Origin: Gracilariopsis chorda | Taxonomy: Eukaryota > Rhodophyta > Florideophyceae > Gracilariales > Gracilariaceae | Assembly: GCA_003194525.1 (NCBI GenBank) | Contig: NBIV01000312.1 | Location: 1-64,000 of the forward strand | Direction of reading: 5' to 3' | Length of the DNA: 64,000 nt | Part shown: positions 9,292 to 19,295 of the stretch, one piece after another | How the letters are laid out: each line of letters begins with the position of its first letter | Position numbering within the stretch: position 1 is the first letter of the stretch | Program-made: the position numbers and the translations under genes | The notes under the pieces: generated by a model | The model's input: the letters and a program-made list of their open reading frames with translations, nothing else | What the model was told of the DNA's origin: nothing | The model's database searches: none

Positions 9292-12288
9292 ATGAAGACA
9301 AGCTCATTCGAGAGAAACCGACGCGAATTTCAAGGCGCACGTCTGGATTCTGGCGCACAACAATCTGTAGTAGGAAAACAACAAGCCCAAGCGTACTGTA
9401 AACTTGTAGGCATTCCATTTAAGCTGAATCACTCCAACAAAGCTTTTAAATTTGGAGATGGCATATACTTCAGCCGTGGAACCATGCAAGTACGCATTCC
9501 AATCCCTGGCAACACTTTTCTTCCACTTGAGATTGACGTCGTTGACGCCTCTGTACCTCTTCTTATTGGACTCGATATCCTGGACTTACACGCTCTTGTA
9601 CCTGACAACGTGGAAAACATGTTACTCAACAAGAAGTTCAATTGGTCGATACCAATCACGCGGAAATTCGGTCATATGTACTTAGAATGGGACTTCTCTG
9701 AGATTCTTTACACAAAAAGTGAACTCCGAAAAATGCATATGCACTTCTACCATCCAAGCGCAAACAAGCTTTTCAACTTGATCTCCCGAGCAAAGCCAGA
9801 ACATGCCACGGTTGAGACCAGGAAACTCATTGAGCATATCTCAAAATCATGTGCCACGTGCCAACGTTTTACACCCCGGCCACAGTCCTTCCAAGTATCC
9901 ATTCCAGGCAAAATAATATTCAACAGTGAAATTGCTTTGGATCTTATGTTCTTGGACAAAATGCCAGTTCTACACCTTGTCGACACACAAACGCACTTCA
10001 GCTCTGCAGTTTTCCTCAAGAGTCAGACCACTGAAGCAATCTGGTACGCATTTCTCGGTTGTTGGGCCACATTATACACCGGCTATCCAGACAAGATGAG
10101 ACTGGATAAAGCCAGACAATTCACATCCGCTCGATGGAAAGAACTGACAAGCATGGCTGGAATCACCTTACAGTTCTCAGGCGTTGAAAGTCATAATTCC
10201 CTTGGAACCGGTGAACGGTATCATGGACCCTTACGTCGTATCTACCAAAGGATTCGATATAGCGAGCCCGATGTCCCCATCGCCTTAGCCCTTCGACTTG
10301 CTGTCAAGGCTATGAACGATACAATGAATCCCGAAGGACTTGTACCTTCACTACTCGTATTTGGAGTTCTTCCTCGCTTTCCACCGTTTAGCACAGAACT
10401 TCCAAATCATGAGGAGCGAATGAGAGCTCTTCAAATCGCGCGCACTGAGATGGAAACCATCACTTCGGAACTTCGTTTGCGCCATGCAATCGTCGCTCGC
10501 ATTCCATCTGCCGCATCAACAAGCTTGAAAGTTGGACAAGAAGTTCTAGTTTATCGAGAAGATTTGAAGCCAATAAAATGGACTGGACCCTATAAAATTG
10601 TAAGAATTGATAACAAACAAGTCTTTATCAATCGCAATGGTGAAACAGTCCAACATTCTATTGCGCAGGTCAAACCTTTTCATCGTGACGAACTAATGGA
10701 CAACCTTCATACTTGTCTCGAACCAATACTTCCTGGTGATTTTGAACTTTATGATGTTCAATTCACTGAAGTGTTAGGTCCTTCCGATCACCGTCGGAAC
10801 CTACCAGCATTCAGTGAAGCTAAACGAAAAGAGATGGCAGGATTAATATCGCGTGGAACGTGGAAAGTCATTAGACAAGACGAAGTGTCAGAAGACGCCA
10901 ATATCCTCACTGGCCGCTTTGTGCTCGCCATCAAGAATCCTGAGACTGATGAAGAGATATTTAAAGCCAGATTTGTCGCCCAAGGGCACAAAGATCCAGA
11001 AAAAGCTTTTCTAGTGCACAATTCGCCTAATCTAAGACAATATTCAACCCGAATTCTCGTTACCGTCGCCGCTATTCTTGGATATAGAGTATGGAACACA
11101 GATGTTCGTCAAGCATACTTGCAATCCGCACAGAAGCTCATGCGTAAAGTATACCTGAAGCCTCCAAAAGAACTGGAACTTCCAGCACACATGTTGTTGG
11201 AACTTCTCCGCCCTCTTTATGGACTCTCAGGCTCTGGAGACTATTGGTACAGAACAATAACAACTCATCTGAAAGAAGACCTAGGAATGACCCCGACGAA
11301 AGGAGATCTGTCACTGTTTATGAAACACGAACAGGCAAAGCTCATTGGCTTAACCGGTGTTTACGTAGATGACCTCCTTCAATGCGGAACCGATCAATTC
11401 CTGCAACAGGCAAAGCTCACCCTTCAGAAGTTTGAATCAAAGGACTTAGAAATGGATTCCGCTTTATTTGCAGGCGTAAGAGTACGCAAAACCGATAACG
11501 GATTTTCACTAAGTCAGGAACATTATGCCAAACGATTGCGAATTCTTCCAAAAGATTGCACCTTCTCTGATTTCCGTTCATTGAGACATAAACTTGCTTG
11601 GTTGACCCACACGCGACCAGATATTTGCTGTGCTGTCAACATGGCTGCCCAAGTTACGGAACAATCTTTCTCAAGCGAAGATGTGAAGAACATCAACAAA
11701 GTCGTAAAACATATTCAGCAAAGTCAAAATGTAAATCTGAAATATGTGAAACTTGATATCAATTCACTCCGCCTCAAGGTATATTCCGATTCATCATTTG
11801 CCAACAATGCATACAATTCATCCCAGATTGGATTCATTATTCTTCTCGTGGACAAGTTCGATAATTGCAATATTCTTCATTTCTCAAGTCACAAAAGCCA
11901 GCGCGTTACCAGATCCGTTTTAGGAGGAGAGCTATACGCATTTGCAGATGCATTCGATATAGCTTACGTTATCAAACATGACTTAGAGTCAATAATTGGG
12001 AAGAAAATTCCAATCACAATGCTTACTGACTCAAAAAGTTTATTCGACGTAATAACAAAAAGCTCATCGACATCTGAAAAGCGACTAATGATCGACATTT
12101 CTGCAGTTCGTGAAGCCTACTCGAACCACGAAATTTCCGATGTTGGGTATATCACCTCCGCCAACAACCCCGCCGATTGTTTTACCAAAGTTAAGAACTG
12201 TGATGCTATGAACCAAATTTTAAGTACTTCCACATGCGTCTTAGATATTAATCAACTAGTTATACGTGATTTTATGCGACAATTGTAA
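9292..12288 (+). CDS. pol: Copia pol polyprotein (protease, integrase, RT, RNase H)
   Basis: An uninterrupted frame of 998 codons. Domains in order: aspartic protease with LDSGAQ (catalytic D near residue 19); integrase zinc domain H149-X4-H154-X32-C187-X2-C190, then the DDE core (LDLMFLD, then MRLDKARQF, then GTGERYHGP); reverse transcriptase with YVDD near residue 691 (11362-11373); RNase H with YSDSSFANN near 832 and TDSKSLFD. Protease-integrase-RT-RNase H order defines Ty1/Copia. It would copy the RNA to DNA in the particle and insert it in the nucleus. The frame may start earlier than the ATG used here, since the region between gag and pol has no clear start signal. The stop is followed within about 10 bp by the purine tract and the 3' LTR, so nothing else is encoded downstream. 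Confidence 0.92.
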   Translation: MKTSSFERNRREFQGARLDSGAQQSVVGKQQAQAYCKLVGIPFKLNHSNKAFKFGDGIYFSRGTMQVRIPIPGNTFLPLEIDVVDASVPLLIGLDILDLHALVPDNVENMLLNKKFNWSIPITRKFGHMYLEWDFSEILYTKSELRKMHMHFYHPSANKLFNLISRAKPEHATVETRKLIEHISKSCATCQRFTPRPQSFQVSIPGKIIFNSEIALDLMFLDKMPVLHLVDTQTHFSSAVFLKSQTTEAIWYAFLGCWATLYTGYPDKMRLDKARQFTSARWKELTSMAGITLQFSGVESHNSLGTGERYHGPLRRIYQRIRYSEPDVPIALALRLAVKAMNDTMNPEGLVPSLLVFGVLPRFPPFSTELPNHEERMRALQIARTEMETITSELRLRHAIVARIPSAASTSLKVGQEVLVYREDLKPIKWTGPYKIVRIDNKQVFINRNGETVQHSIAQVKPFHRDELMDNLHTCLEPILPGDFELYDVQFTEVLGPSDHRRNLPAFSEAKRKEMAGLISRGTWKVIRQDEVSEDANILTGRFVLAIKNPETDEEIFKARFVAQGHKDPEKAFLVHNSPNLRQYSTRILVTVAAILGYRVWNTDVRQAYLQSAQKLMRKVYLKPPKELELPAHMLLELLRPLYGLSGSGDYWYRTITTHLKEDLGMTPTKGDLSLFMKHEQAKLIGLTGVYVDDLLQCGTDQFLQQAKLTLQKFESKDLEMDSALFAGVRVRKTDNGFSLSQEHYAKRLRILPKDCTFSDFRSLRHKLAWLTHTRPDICCAVNMAAQVTEQSFSSEDVKNINKVVKHIQQSQNVNLKYVKLDINSLRLKVYSDSSFANNAYNSSQIGFIILLVDKFDNCNILHFSSHKSQRVTRSVLGGELYAFADAFDIAYVIKHDLESIIGKKIPITMLTDSKSLFDVITKSSSTSEKRLMIDISAVREAYSNHEISDVGYITSANNPADCFTKVKNCDAMNQILSTSTCVLDINQLVIRDFMRQL

Positions 12289-12310
12289 GCCATACGAAAA
12301 GAGAAGGGAA

Positions 12311-12683
12311 TGTGAGGATAAAGCTTCGCTCACCGTCCTTGTCAGACGGTGAGGAAGAAGGAGATGGAGTGGACCATCTCACCATCCTTGGGGATGGTGA
12401 GAAAGCGTCCTGCCTTCTCACCATCCCCGAGGATGGTGTGATGTCTGCTTACAATGCCGCATTCATGCGAGCATGTTAGGACTCTAACTACCGAGAAAGA
12501 CGACTAGCGTCTTTCTCTCTGAGTATAAAAGGAGGGAACAGAGCTCGGCCTTTGCCTCTCGTCTGTTCCCCAACCCATTATTATCATCAACTCTACCTCC
12601 TCAAGCAAAGGAATCATCCTTTTTGGGCCGCCCCTAGCTACCACTACAGGCCGCCCCTTTTTTAAACGTATTATTTCACGACA
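12311..12683 (+). repeat. LTR 3, right end of the tandem Copia array
   Basis: A 373-bp LTR, TGTGAGG...CACGACA, immediately after the purine tract. It keeps the three stem-loops and the TATA box (12524-12530). Directly after it the sequence changes from the leader seen after LTRs 1 and 2 to unrelated flank (CATAGTCTACG), marking the right edge of the array. Confidence 0.92.
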
Positions 12684-13108
12684 CATAGTCTACGTACAGT
12701 TGTCGCATGGGCTTCTGATATATGTTAGAAGTTCATGTTTGCGCAGTGGAGGGGGCCTCTCTCACAAGCAACGGTATTCGGCACAGGAATCTGCCGGGGG
12801 ACTGTTTTCGTCCCCTGGGGGATGAGACTTTACTTAAATAGGGATACTACGCGACCATTGGGATACTAAAGTCTGTCAGTGGCGGACGTGGCGTTCAGAT
12901 GTTGTACTTCATTCCTTCTCTCCCAGTGACAGACTTGTACGTGTTCTCACAACAGTACCCAGCAGTCGTTTCATACAACTTGAACAACAATGCGTCAAAG
13001 GGTCCATCATCATCATGGTGAGCATACCGATATTGAGCACATATCGGCAACTATTGTGTGGTGTCTGTACGCCCAGGGCAGGTGTCAACCGGCTGGTGTA
13101 GATTAGAG
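12684..13108. other. Unassigned spacer between two Copia elements
   Basis: 425 bp without a recognisable gene. It contains two small inverted repeats: GGGGGAC with GTCCCC at 12796-12815 and CCGATAT with ATATCGG at about 13027-13047. It may be the worn LTR of another element (a GGAGGGGG purine stretch and an AT-rich TTAAATAG segment are present), but I could not match it to anything else in the window. Confidence 0.4.
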
Positions 13109-13415
13109 TGTGCAAATTGGCCGCCGCCTGTGACACTGCACTGCTGGCCAAGATTTGCCTCGAATCTCCGGCTACCGAGAGCTCGTCACCTGGGCGCCAA
13201 ACACCTCCGGCTACTGGGAGCCCGGGCACCTCGCCGGCCATCAGAGTAAAAAACTACTGCCCAACCGTTCCTCACTCATCGACGGGAGGAGGCAACCGCT
13301 TGGGAGCGACTTTGTGCCCGCTTCTTGGTCTCATCGACGCGAGTGCGACTCGGTATCCGCGAACCTTACCCCTTTCCTGCGCTTGCTGACGCTCCCTCCG
13401 CACTGCGTCTACCTC
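13109..13415 (+). repeat. 5' LTR of the second Copia element
   Basis: Starts TGTGCAAATTGG; shared with the copy at 18790. The right edge (CTACCTC) is placed where similarity to the 3' LTR stops and does not have the usual CA end, so it is accurate only to a few bases. It holds two copies of a 39-bp unit with the core CCTGGGCGCCAAACACC. Confidence 0.85.
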
Positions 13416-16400
13416 GGTTAGGGGCCCAGGACTGCAGCTGTCTTCGCAAAACCCCACGGACCCCCCACGCTTTGATCCAACAAAAGATCTGCAAGAGTGG
13501 CGTCGCTATGTATCTTGTTGGGTAAAAACCGTTTCCGTTGCTGCTCGACAAGGAAGCGGCCATTTTTATAAAACCATTTTCGCAACCCTTGGGCTCCAGC
13601 TTTACGACAGGGCTCTACCCGCTGCACAAAAGTCTGTTGTCGACGAAGCACAAGCAAAGAGCTCGATTGAGCTAAATCAAGACGAACAAGGGAAAGTGGT
13701 GCGTCAAATTGTTGAGCGTATTACCGTCGACCCGCCAATTGCTGTTGTATCACGTCTAATGGCATCATTCAATCGCGTTTCAACCTTCTGTTGCCGAAGA
13801 GATGAGCCCTTGGCTAGATTTGTTTCCCGTTTTTGGGGTCTCGCAGCAGATCACCTTATGCATGGTGGCGTCTCGTCTTCCTCGAAAGTAGGAGAGATAC
13901 TCGCCATTACCCTTCTGAACAACTCTTCGCTTAATGAGGAGACGTTGACCAATGCAAAGCTCTAAATTATCGCTCTTGCTGAGGCCCGAATTGAAAAAAA
14001 GATTCTTCAGGCTCGGAGAAGCTCCTTTTCGACAAATCTGCTTTTGAAATGTCCTTGGAAGAATTGAAAGAAATGGTTAATAAACCTCATTTTTGACTTC
14101 TTAAGCGTGATGAACATGCTCTAACAAAAGGAAAGTTGCTATACACTAAAAAAAAAGGATTTGACAAGTGGCAAATGCGCTGGAAAGTCTTTCGAACTTA
14201 AGCGAAGATACGAACGCGCTTCACACGCAAGAATATATCATTATGAAGCCATCTACACGTTGTCTACTCAACTTGGACGACGCTTTGAACGTTATCAAGA
14301 ATCTTTCCCTCACTCCTGGCAGTTCTTCATCTCAAGTCAATAAAGCTGACCTGAAAAATATCGTTGGCCAAGAGGTACAGACTGCCCTATATGCCATATC
14401 TCATAGGAACGTAGGCAGCGTGTTCTCCCGCATTGGTGAACGCACTGCAAAACCATCATCTTCAACTTCTAAGCCATTCTCGTCTCGGAAGAGAACGGCC
14501 GGCAAGAAGAGAAGAGCTGAGTCTCCTTTCTGTTTTGATTGTGGTGATCCTACTCATTTAGCTGGAAATAATGCTTGCCAGTCTCCGTCCTTCTTAACTA
14601 AGAAGAGGAAAATGGTGCGCCAGCTCCCAACCAGGGCTCATCCCAGGTCAACAAGACCGTCACTGAGCCAACGATGAACCAAGATGCGCCACCTAATAAT
14701 AACGGTGATCCCTCTTCGGGTTTTCAGACAGGCGCCGGCCCATACAAACGCAAACGTGCCTAAAAGCATGGGTTGGGGCGCCTTCTGATGTTGTAGAAGG
14801 CTCAGTAGATCCTAACCCCATCATTGATGCGGGCTGCCCGCGAAGTGTTGGTGGAATACTCTCTGCGGCTAAGTCGGCGATCGCTATGGGGATAGTTCTG
14901 GTAATCAGCGAACTCGATTGTCAGCCATTCTATCATGGCTTTGGTCCTGAATTTGAAAACCCCAAGCTTTTATTTGCCGTGTGGAAGCTCTGCGTGACGT
15001 CTTCTAATGACGAGAATGTTACGCTAAATTTCTACCTTACTGAAGGAAACGATCCCCTTCTACTAGGTAACGATGTGGTCTCGCATTCAAACTTGCCCGG
15101 TTCGGACAATGCTTTGGTGATTCTGTCAACGCTCGGACTATGTGAGCGCGATGCCAGACTCCCGACGTACACCCTTGGTGATGAAAACAATCGACGCACA
15201 CATCTAGCCGTTGTACCTGCGGTGACCAAGTCATTCAACTCTTTCTTCACAGCTCATAAAACTCTTCTCTCTAATAAAGAAATTCAAAAACAGTCCCTTA
15301 AGGAAGCAAAGCGCTTTGCAACTAAACTCCACGTGCAATCCCACTTTAATCTTCGCGACATGAAGAAGCTTTGCCGCCGTGGTGGAATTCTGAATGAGAA
15401 CCTGTCGAAGAAACTCCAGAAAGCGAGTGACTCTTGCCACTCGTGCCATACCTCTGGGAGACCACTGCACTCGCGCAAAGTATCGTTAAACCGAATTCTT
15501 GCAGAGTTTAACGAGCATCTTCAAGTGGACTTTCTCTTCATTTGTGAGCTCGGCAACTTACCGATACTGCACATGAAAGACGTTGCTACTGGACTTTCCT
15601 CCATCTCCTTAATGACTTCAAGGGACATGAACGCCGCTGCCAGAATGATATCGGTCAAATGGTTTGACATCTATGGACCTCCGCTGAAGCTTTCTGCTGA
15701 CCCCGAGTTTGACAACAGCATTATCACCGGAATGTGTGCTCGGTTCCACACAAACTTCGAGCCTCGTCCTGCAAGAAGGCACAATAAAATCGGCAGTGTT
15801 GAATCGGACAACGAGACAATACGAAGACTGGTAAAAACCCTTCTAACAGACGAGCCTCACTTCCGTCAAACTCGCCAGCTATTCCGAACGGACTTCGAGA
15901 TCCTCTCCAGTGCCACATTCCTAAAGAATGTGCTGTACGGAAGCAAATCCGTCAGTAGTTTTGAACAGGCTCACGGCTACACACCCTCGATTTCTGGTCT
16001 TCGTAAACGTCCAGTGTCACTTGAAGTTTTGTCTTCTTATCATGAACAATTTTGTCGAAGAGCTTTGCACACTCTGCTGCACTCTCGACCTGTTCATACG
16101 GTATCGCAGCATCTATTGCCTGCTACCACCCCTAAATACTTCTACAAGAAACAAGGAAAGTACGGTTCCTGGTGCAAGGGGTATGTGGTCCATGCCTAAG
16201 ATCATGTGGTGGTCGTTTCCCACAGAAAGAACCTTCAAGGAGTTCGCTTGCATATTGCTTATGAGGATATTCGGCTCGTCTCCCAGTCTTCTCTACTCGC
16301 CGAACTAGACAAGCAAGAACTTGGATTGGATTCCTTTCCCAATTCTTAAGCAAACAATGAAAGTGTTGAACCAGTGGATACAAACTCTGAATTTAACGAC

Positions 16401-18789
16401 GAAGTCCCTTCTACTTCTCTCCCAACCACAGATCTCATTCCTGACCCATCCAATATATCAGATCCTCTTGGATTTGATCCACAACTCCTCGATGAACCCA
16501 GCATGTGGTCACTCCATCCCCTATCTTCATCATTATTGGCACACAATGCTTTTCCTATCGTCGTTCCCTCTTTAGATGTTGGGGATGGCTTGCTTCAGAA
16601 GGATATTGGAACTACTCCGCTTCGTTTTCCACCAAATGGCGAAAGTCTTCAATCTACTGAGCAAACGATCCTTCGAGACATAAAATCCGTTATTGGAGAC
16701 CAACCTGTTTTAGAACCGAAACTGCAGTTTGCCCCGAGATGGATAGTCAGGAAGGCTATTGATGCTGAAAAGCAAAACCACAGAGAAGCAGATGCATACA
16801 AACCGGTTTCTATTCGGGACCTACCTCGGAATGTAAACGTCATCTCATCACACCACTTTTTTGTGCTAACGTACAATGGTCAAAGTGAAAAGCTGAGACT
16901 CAAGTGCCGACTCGTCCCGCATGGAAATCAGGACGCAGAGAAGGATTCGATTCGTTCCGATTCTTCAACTGCACAATTTACTTGCATCCAATTGTTATTG
17001 TCCCTGGCAACAGTGTTCCACTTCAACCTGGGAATTATCGACATATCACGCGCATATCTACAGGCCGGGGATCCAAAGCGCGATATCTACATGCGTCCGC
17101 CTCGTGGCTGGACAACTCACACCGATGAATTATGGAAACTTCTCAAGCCTGCATATGGTCTCAGAGAGTCTGCTCGTCTCTGGCAACTGTGTATTGAAGA
17201 ATGGCTTACTGATTACTGATTTGCAACAATCACTGGGAGGCCGCAACTATTCGTTTTGCAAGATGAGAGAAATGACATCGCGCTCTCGCTGGCCATGCTG
17301 GTAGATGATCGTCTCCTAGCTGGAAAATCCGCTACAATCGAACGCTTCTCTACAGACCTCTCCAAACGATTCAAGCTTAACCGTGCACTGGCACAGAGTA
17401 ATCTCATATTAAGCCGTCTTTGGATAAAGATGTACACTGACCACTCCATAGATATTTCCATGGCCGAGTTCATGGACACTATCCAGTCCATTCCAATCCC
17501 GAGACAGAGGAGGTTTTTGGAAGCTGTGTGCACCGCCGATGAGATCAAAGCCTTACAATCTCTCGCCGGAAGACTCAACTATCTCGGACACGGGGTGCTG
17601 CCACAAGCTGCGTTTTGCGCTAGCTACATACAGCAACTAGTGCCTGATATGCCATTCAAGCACCTCACGAAAGCAAACCAACTCTTGACCCTGCTGAAGA
17701 AACTCACTCCAATGATTCGTTAAAGTGCACCTCAAACACCTTCTCAGGACTTGTCTAAATGTCAACTGCTTTCCTACTCAGATGCCAGTACTGGTAGGAC
17801 TTCGTATGGTCAAACTGGATATCTATCCGGAATTTCTTTTGTCCAAGACTCCCAAAGATTCTACCACTTGATTGAATGGCATAGTTCAAAACAAGGGCGG
17901 ATCTCATTTAGCGCGATTGGAGCAGAGATTCTTGCTGCCGCGGAGTCTGCAGATCGTTCTTTCCTTCTCAGAGAATGCCTTCTTGCATTAACACCATCAT
18001 TTGGCTCTCTTGTAATGCTTATTGATTCTTTTGGACTCTACTCCACCATAAGGACACTGCACGAATGTCGGGACTATCGTTTACGTCCAACCGTATCGCA
18101 ACTACGTGACTCATTCGAGTGCAGAGATATTGAATCATTCTTATGGGTATCTGGAGTATCTAATCTTTCGGACTCTCTGACCAAAGCCAACGCACAAGCG
18201 TTTTATGTTCTTTCAAAAACGCTTAACGTTGGCATCATTGATTCAAAACAAAACAAAACTATAGACGCCCTATTCTGCTTAGTAATTGCTCTTTCAAAAG
18301 GTTTTACTCACTCATTTTTCTGTTCAAGAAAAGAAAAAAAAGCATCGCTATAGACACGAGATCGTCCCCCGCTGCGCGGTTCCCGCTATCACTTTGCATT
18401 GCGTCACCATCGCAGAGGCGGGTAATTACAGCCGAACTGGAAATACCTGCCCCCACAATTATGTAGGCCCTCAATACACCTGTCGGTGGTCAGCCTCTGC
18501 AATGGGGCTTTTGACACGGGAACTAGTTTCGTTCCATGCGCCGTGATAGCTTAACGGTCTCATTTCGTCGAGCTGCTGTTGGCGAGCATCGAACTCGGAC
18601 TTTCTTTGTTCATAACTGCCAGTGATACCAATGGAGTAGTTGAACCAATTTCTGTTCAGCCTCAGGCTTTTACGAAGTATATATACTAGCTACATTGGTC
18701 GTGGTCTACTCTATGCTCAGGAAGATGCAGTTGAGCTCCATTGGCTGTGTTGACTGGCATAAACTGGTGTTGCCAGCCAAGGGGGGGAG

Positions 18790-19132
18790 TGTGCAAATTG
18801 GCCGCCTGTGACACTGAACTGCTGGCCAAGATTTGCCTCGAATCTCCGGCTACTGGGAGCTTGGCACCTGGGCGCCAAACACCTCCGGCTACTGGGAGCT
18901 TGGCACCTGGGCGCCAAACACCTCCGGCTACTGGGAGCCCGGGCACCTCGCCGGCCATCAGAGTAAAAAACTACTGCCCAACCGTTCCTCACTCATCGAC
19001 GGGAGGAGGCAACCGCTTGGGAGCGACTTTGTGCCCGCTTCTTGGTCTCATCGACGCGAGTGCAACTCGGTATCCGCGAACCTTACCCCGTTCCTGCGCT
19101 TGCTGACGCTCCCTCCGCACTGCGTCTACCTC
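18790..19132 (+). repeat. 3' LTR of the second Copia element
   Basis: Matches 13109-13415 but is longer because the 39-bp unit (CTCCGGCTACTGGGAGC...CAAACAC) is present three times rather than twice. It directly follows a G-rich purine tract. Confidence 0.85.
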
Positions 19133-19146
19133 AGAGAGAACCTTTT

Positions 19147-19295
19147 TGAAAAACGCGGGGTACTGCCTGGCGGCTTGACCCACGCATGAGGTCATCCAGA
19201 GCCGCCGGCGGTGCTTTATTGATACTCTGAGCGTCAGGTTCAGTGAAACGTGTACGTCTATACGTGACACAGAATGGCTGGTACAGCCATTAACA
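19147..19295 (-). repeat. 3' LTR of the minus-strand Copia element (149 bp)
   Basis: Same length as the copy at 25098-25246 and similar throughout, TG...CA on the minus strand. A purine-rich GAGGGACGG lies just before it on the minus strand. The inverted repeat seen in the partner LTR has diverged here. Confidence 0.85.

Larger units (their letters stand above)
6207..12683 (+). mobile_element. Ty1/Copia element, array copy 2 (looks whole)
   Basis: LTR 6207-6581, spliced-looking leader, zinc-finger ORF (6746-7432), gag (7520-9124), pol (9292-12288), purine tract (12297-12310) and LTR 3 (12311-12683). All three reading frames are open for the length expected of Copia parts, and the two LTRs are almost identical, so this copy looks whole and very young. 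Two things are unusual for Copia: a separate gene ahead of gag, and gag and pol in different frames rather than one polyprotein. The sequence after LTR 2 (TTCCAGAATTATCC) does not start with TGG, so the primer tRNA, if one is used, probably pairs through an internal part, as Drosophila copia does. The right flank starts at 12684. The left end of the array is outside the window, so target duplications cannot be read. Confidence 0.92.
13109..19132 (+). mobile_element. Second Ty1/Copia element, plus strand (broken)
   Basis: 5' LTR 13109-13415; gag region about 13466-14750 with a zinc-knuckle-like segment (FCFDCGDPTHL, near 14529); protease and integrase 14820-16199 (integrase core seen in VDFLFI, SADPEFD and GSVESDNET); reverse transcriptase about 16374-17723; RNase H 17751-18353; a purine tract (AAGGGGGGGAG) ending at 18789; 3' LTR 18790-19132. 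The order is that of Copia but the proteins are far from those of the array at the left, so this is another lineage. It is broken, with about six breaks. The LTRs differ at about 2-3 percent of shared positions by eye, so it is older than the tandem array but still fairly young. A four-base AGAG on both sides may be the target duplication; this is weak. Confidence 0.88.

Noticed and set aside
10788-11099. Minus-strand frame of 103 codons inside Copia pol
   Set aside because: Antisense shadow of the intact pol gene; a similar shadow occurs at the same place in the other array copy.
13104-19136. AGAG as a firm target duplication of the second Copia element
   Set aside because: Four low-complexity bases only, and the LTR right edge lacks the usual CA, so the boundary may be off by a few bases.
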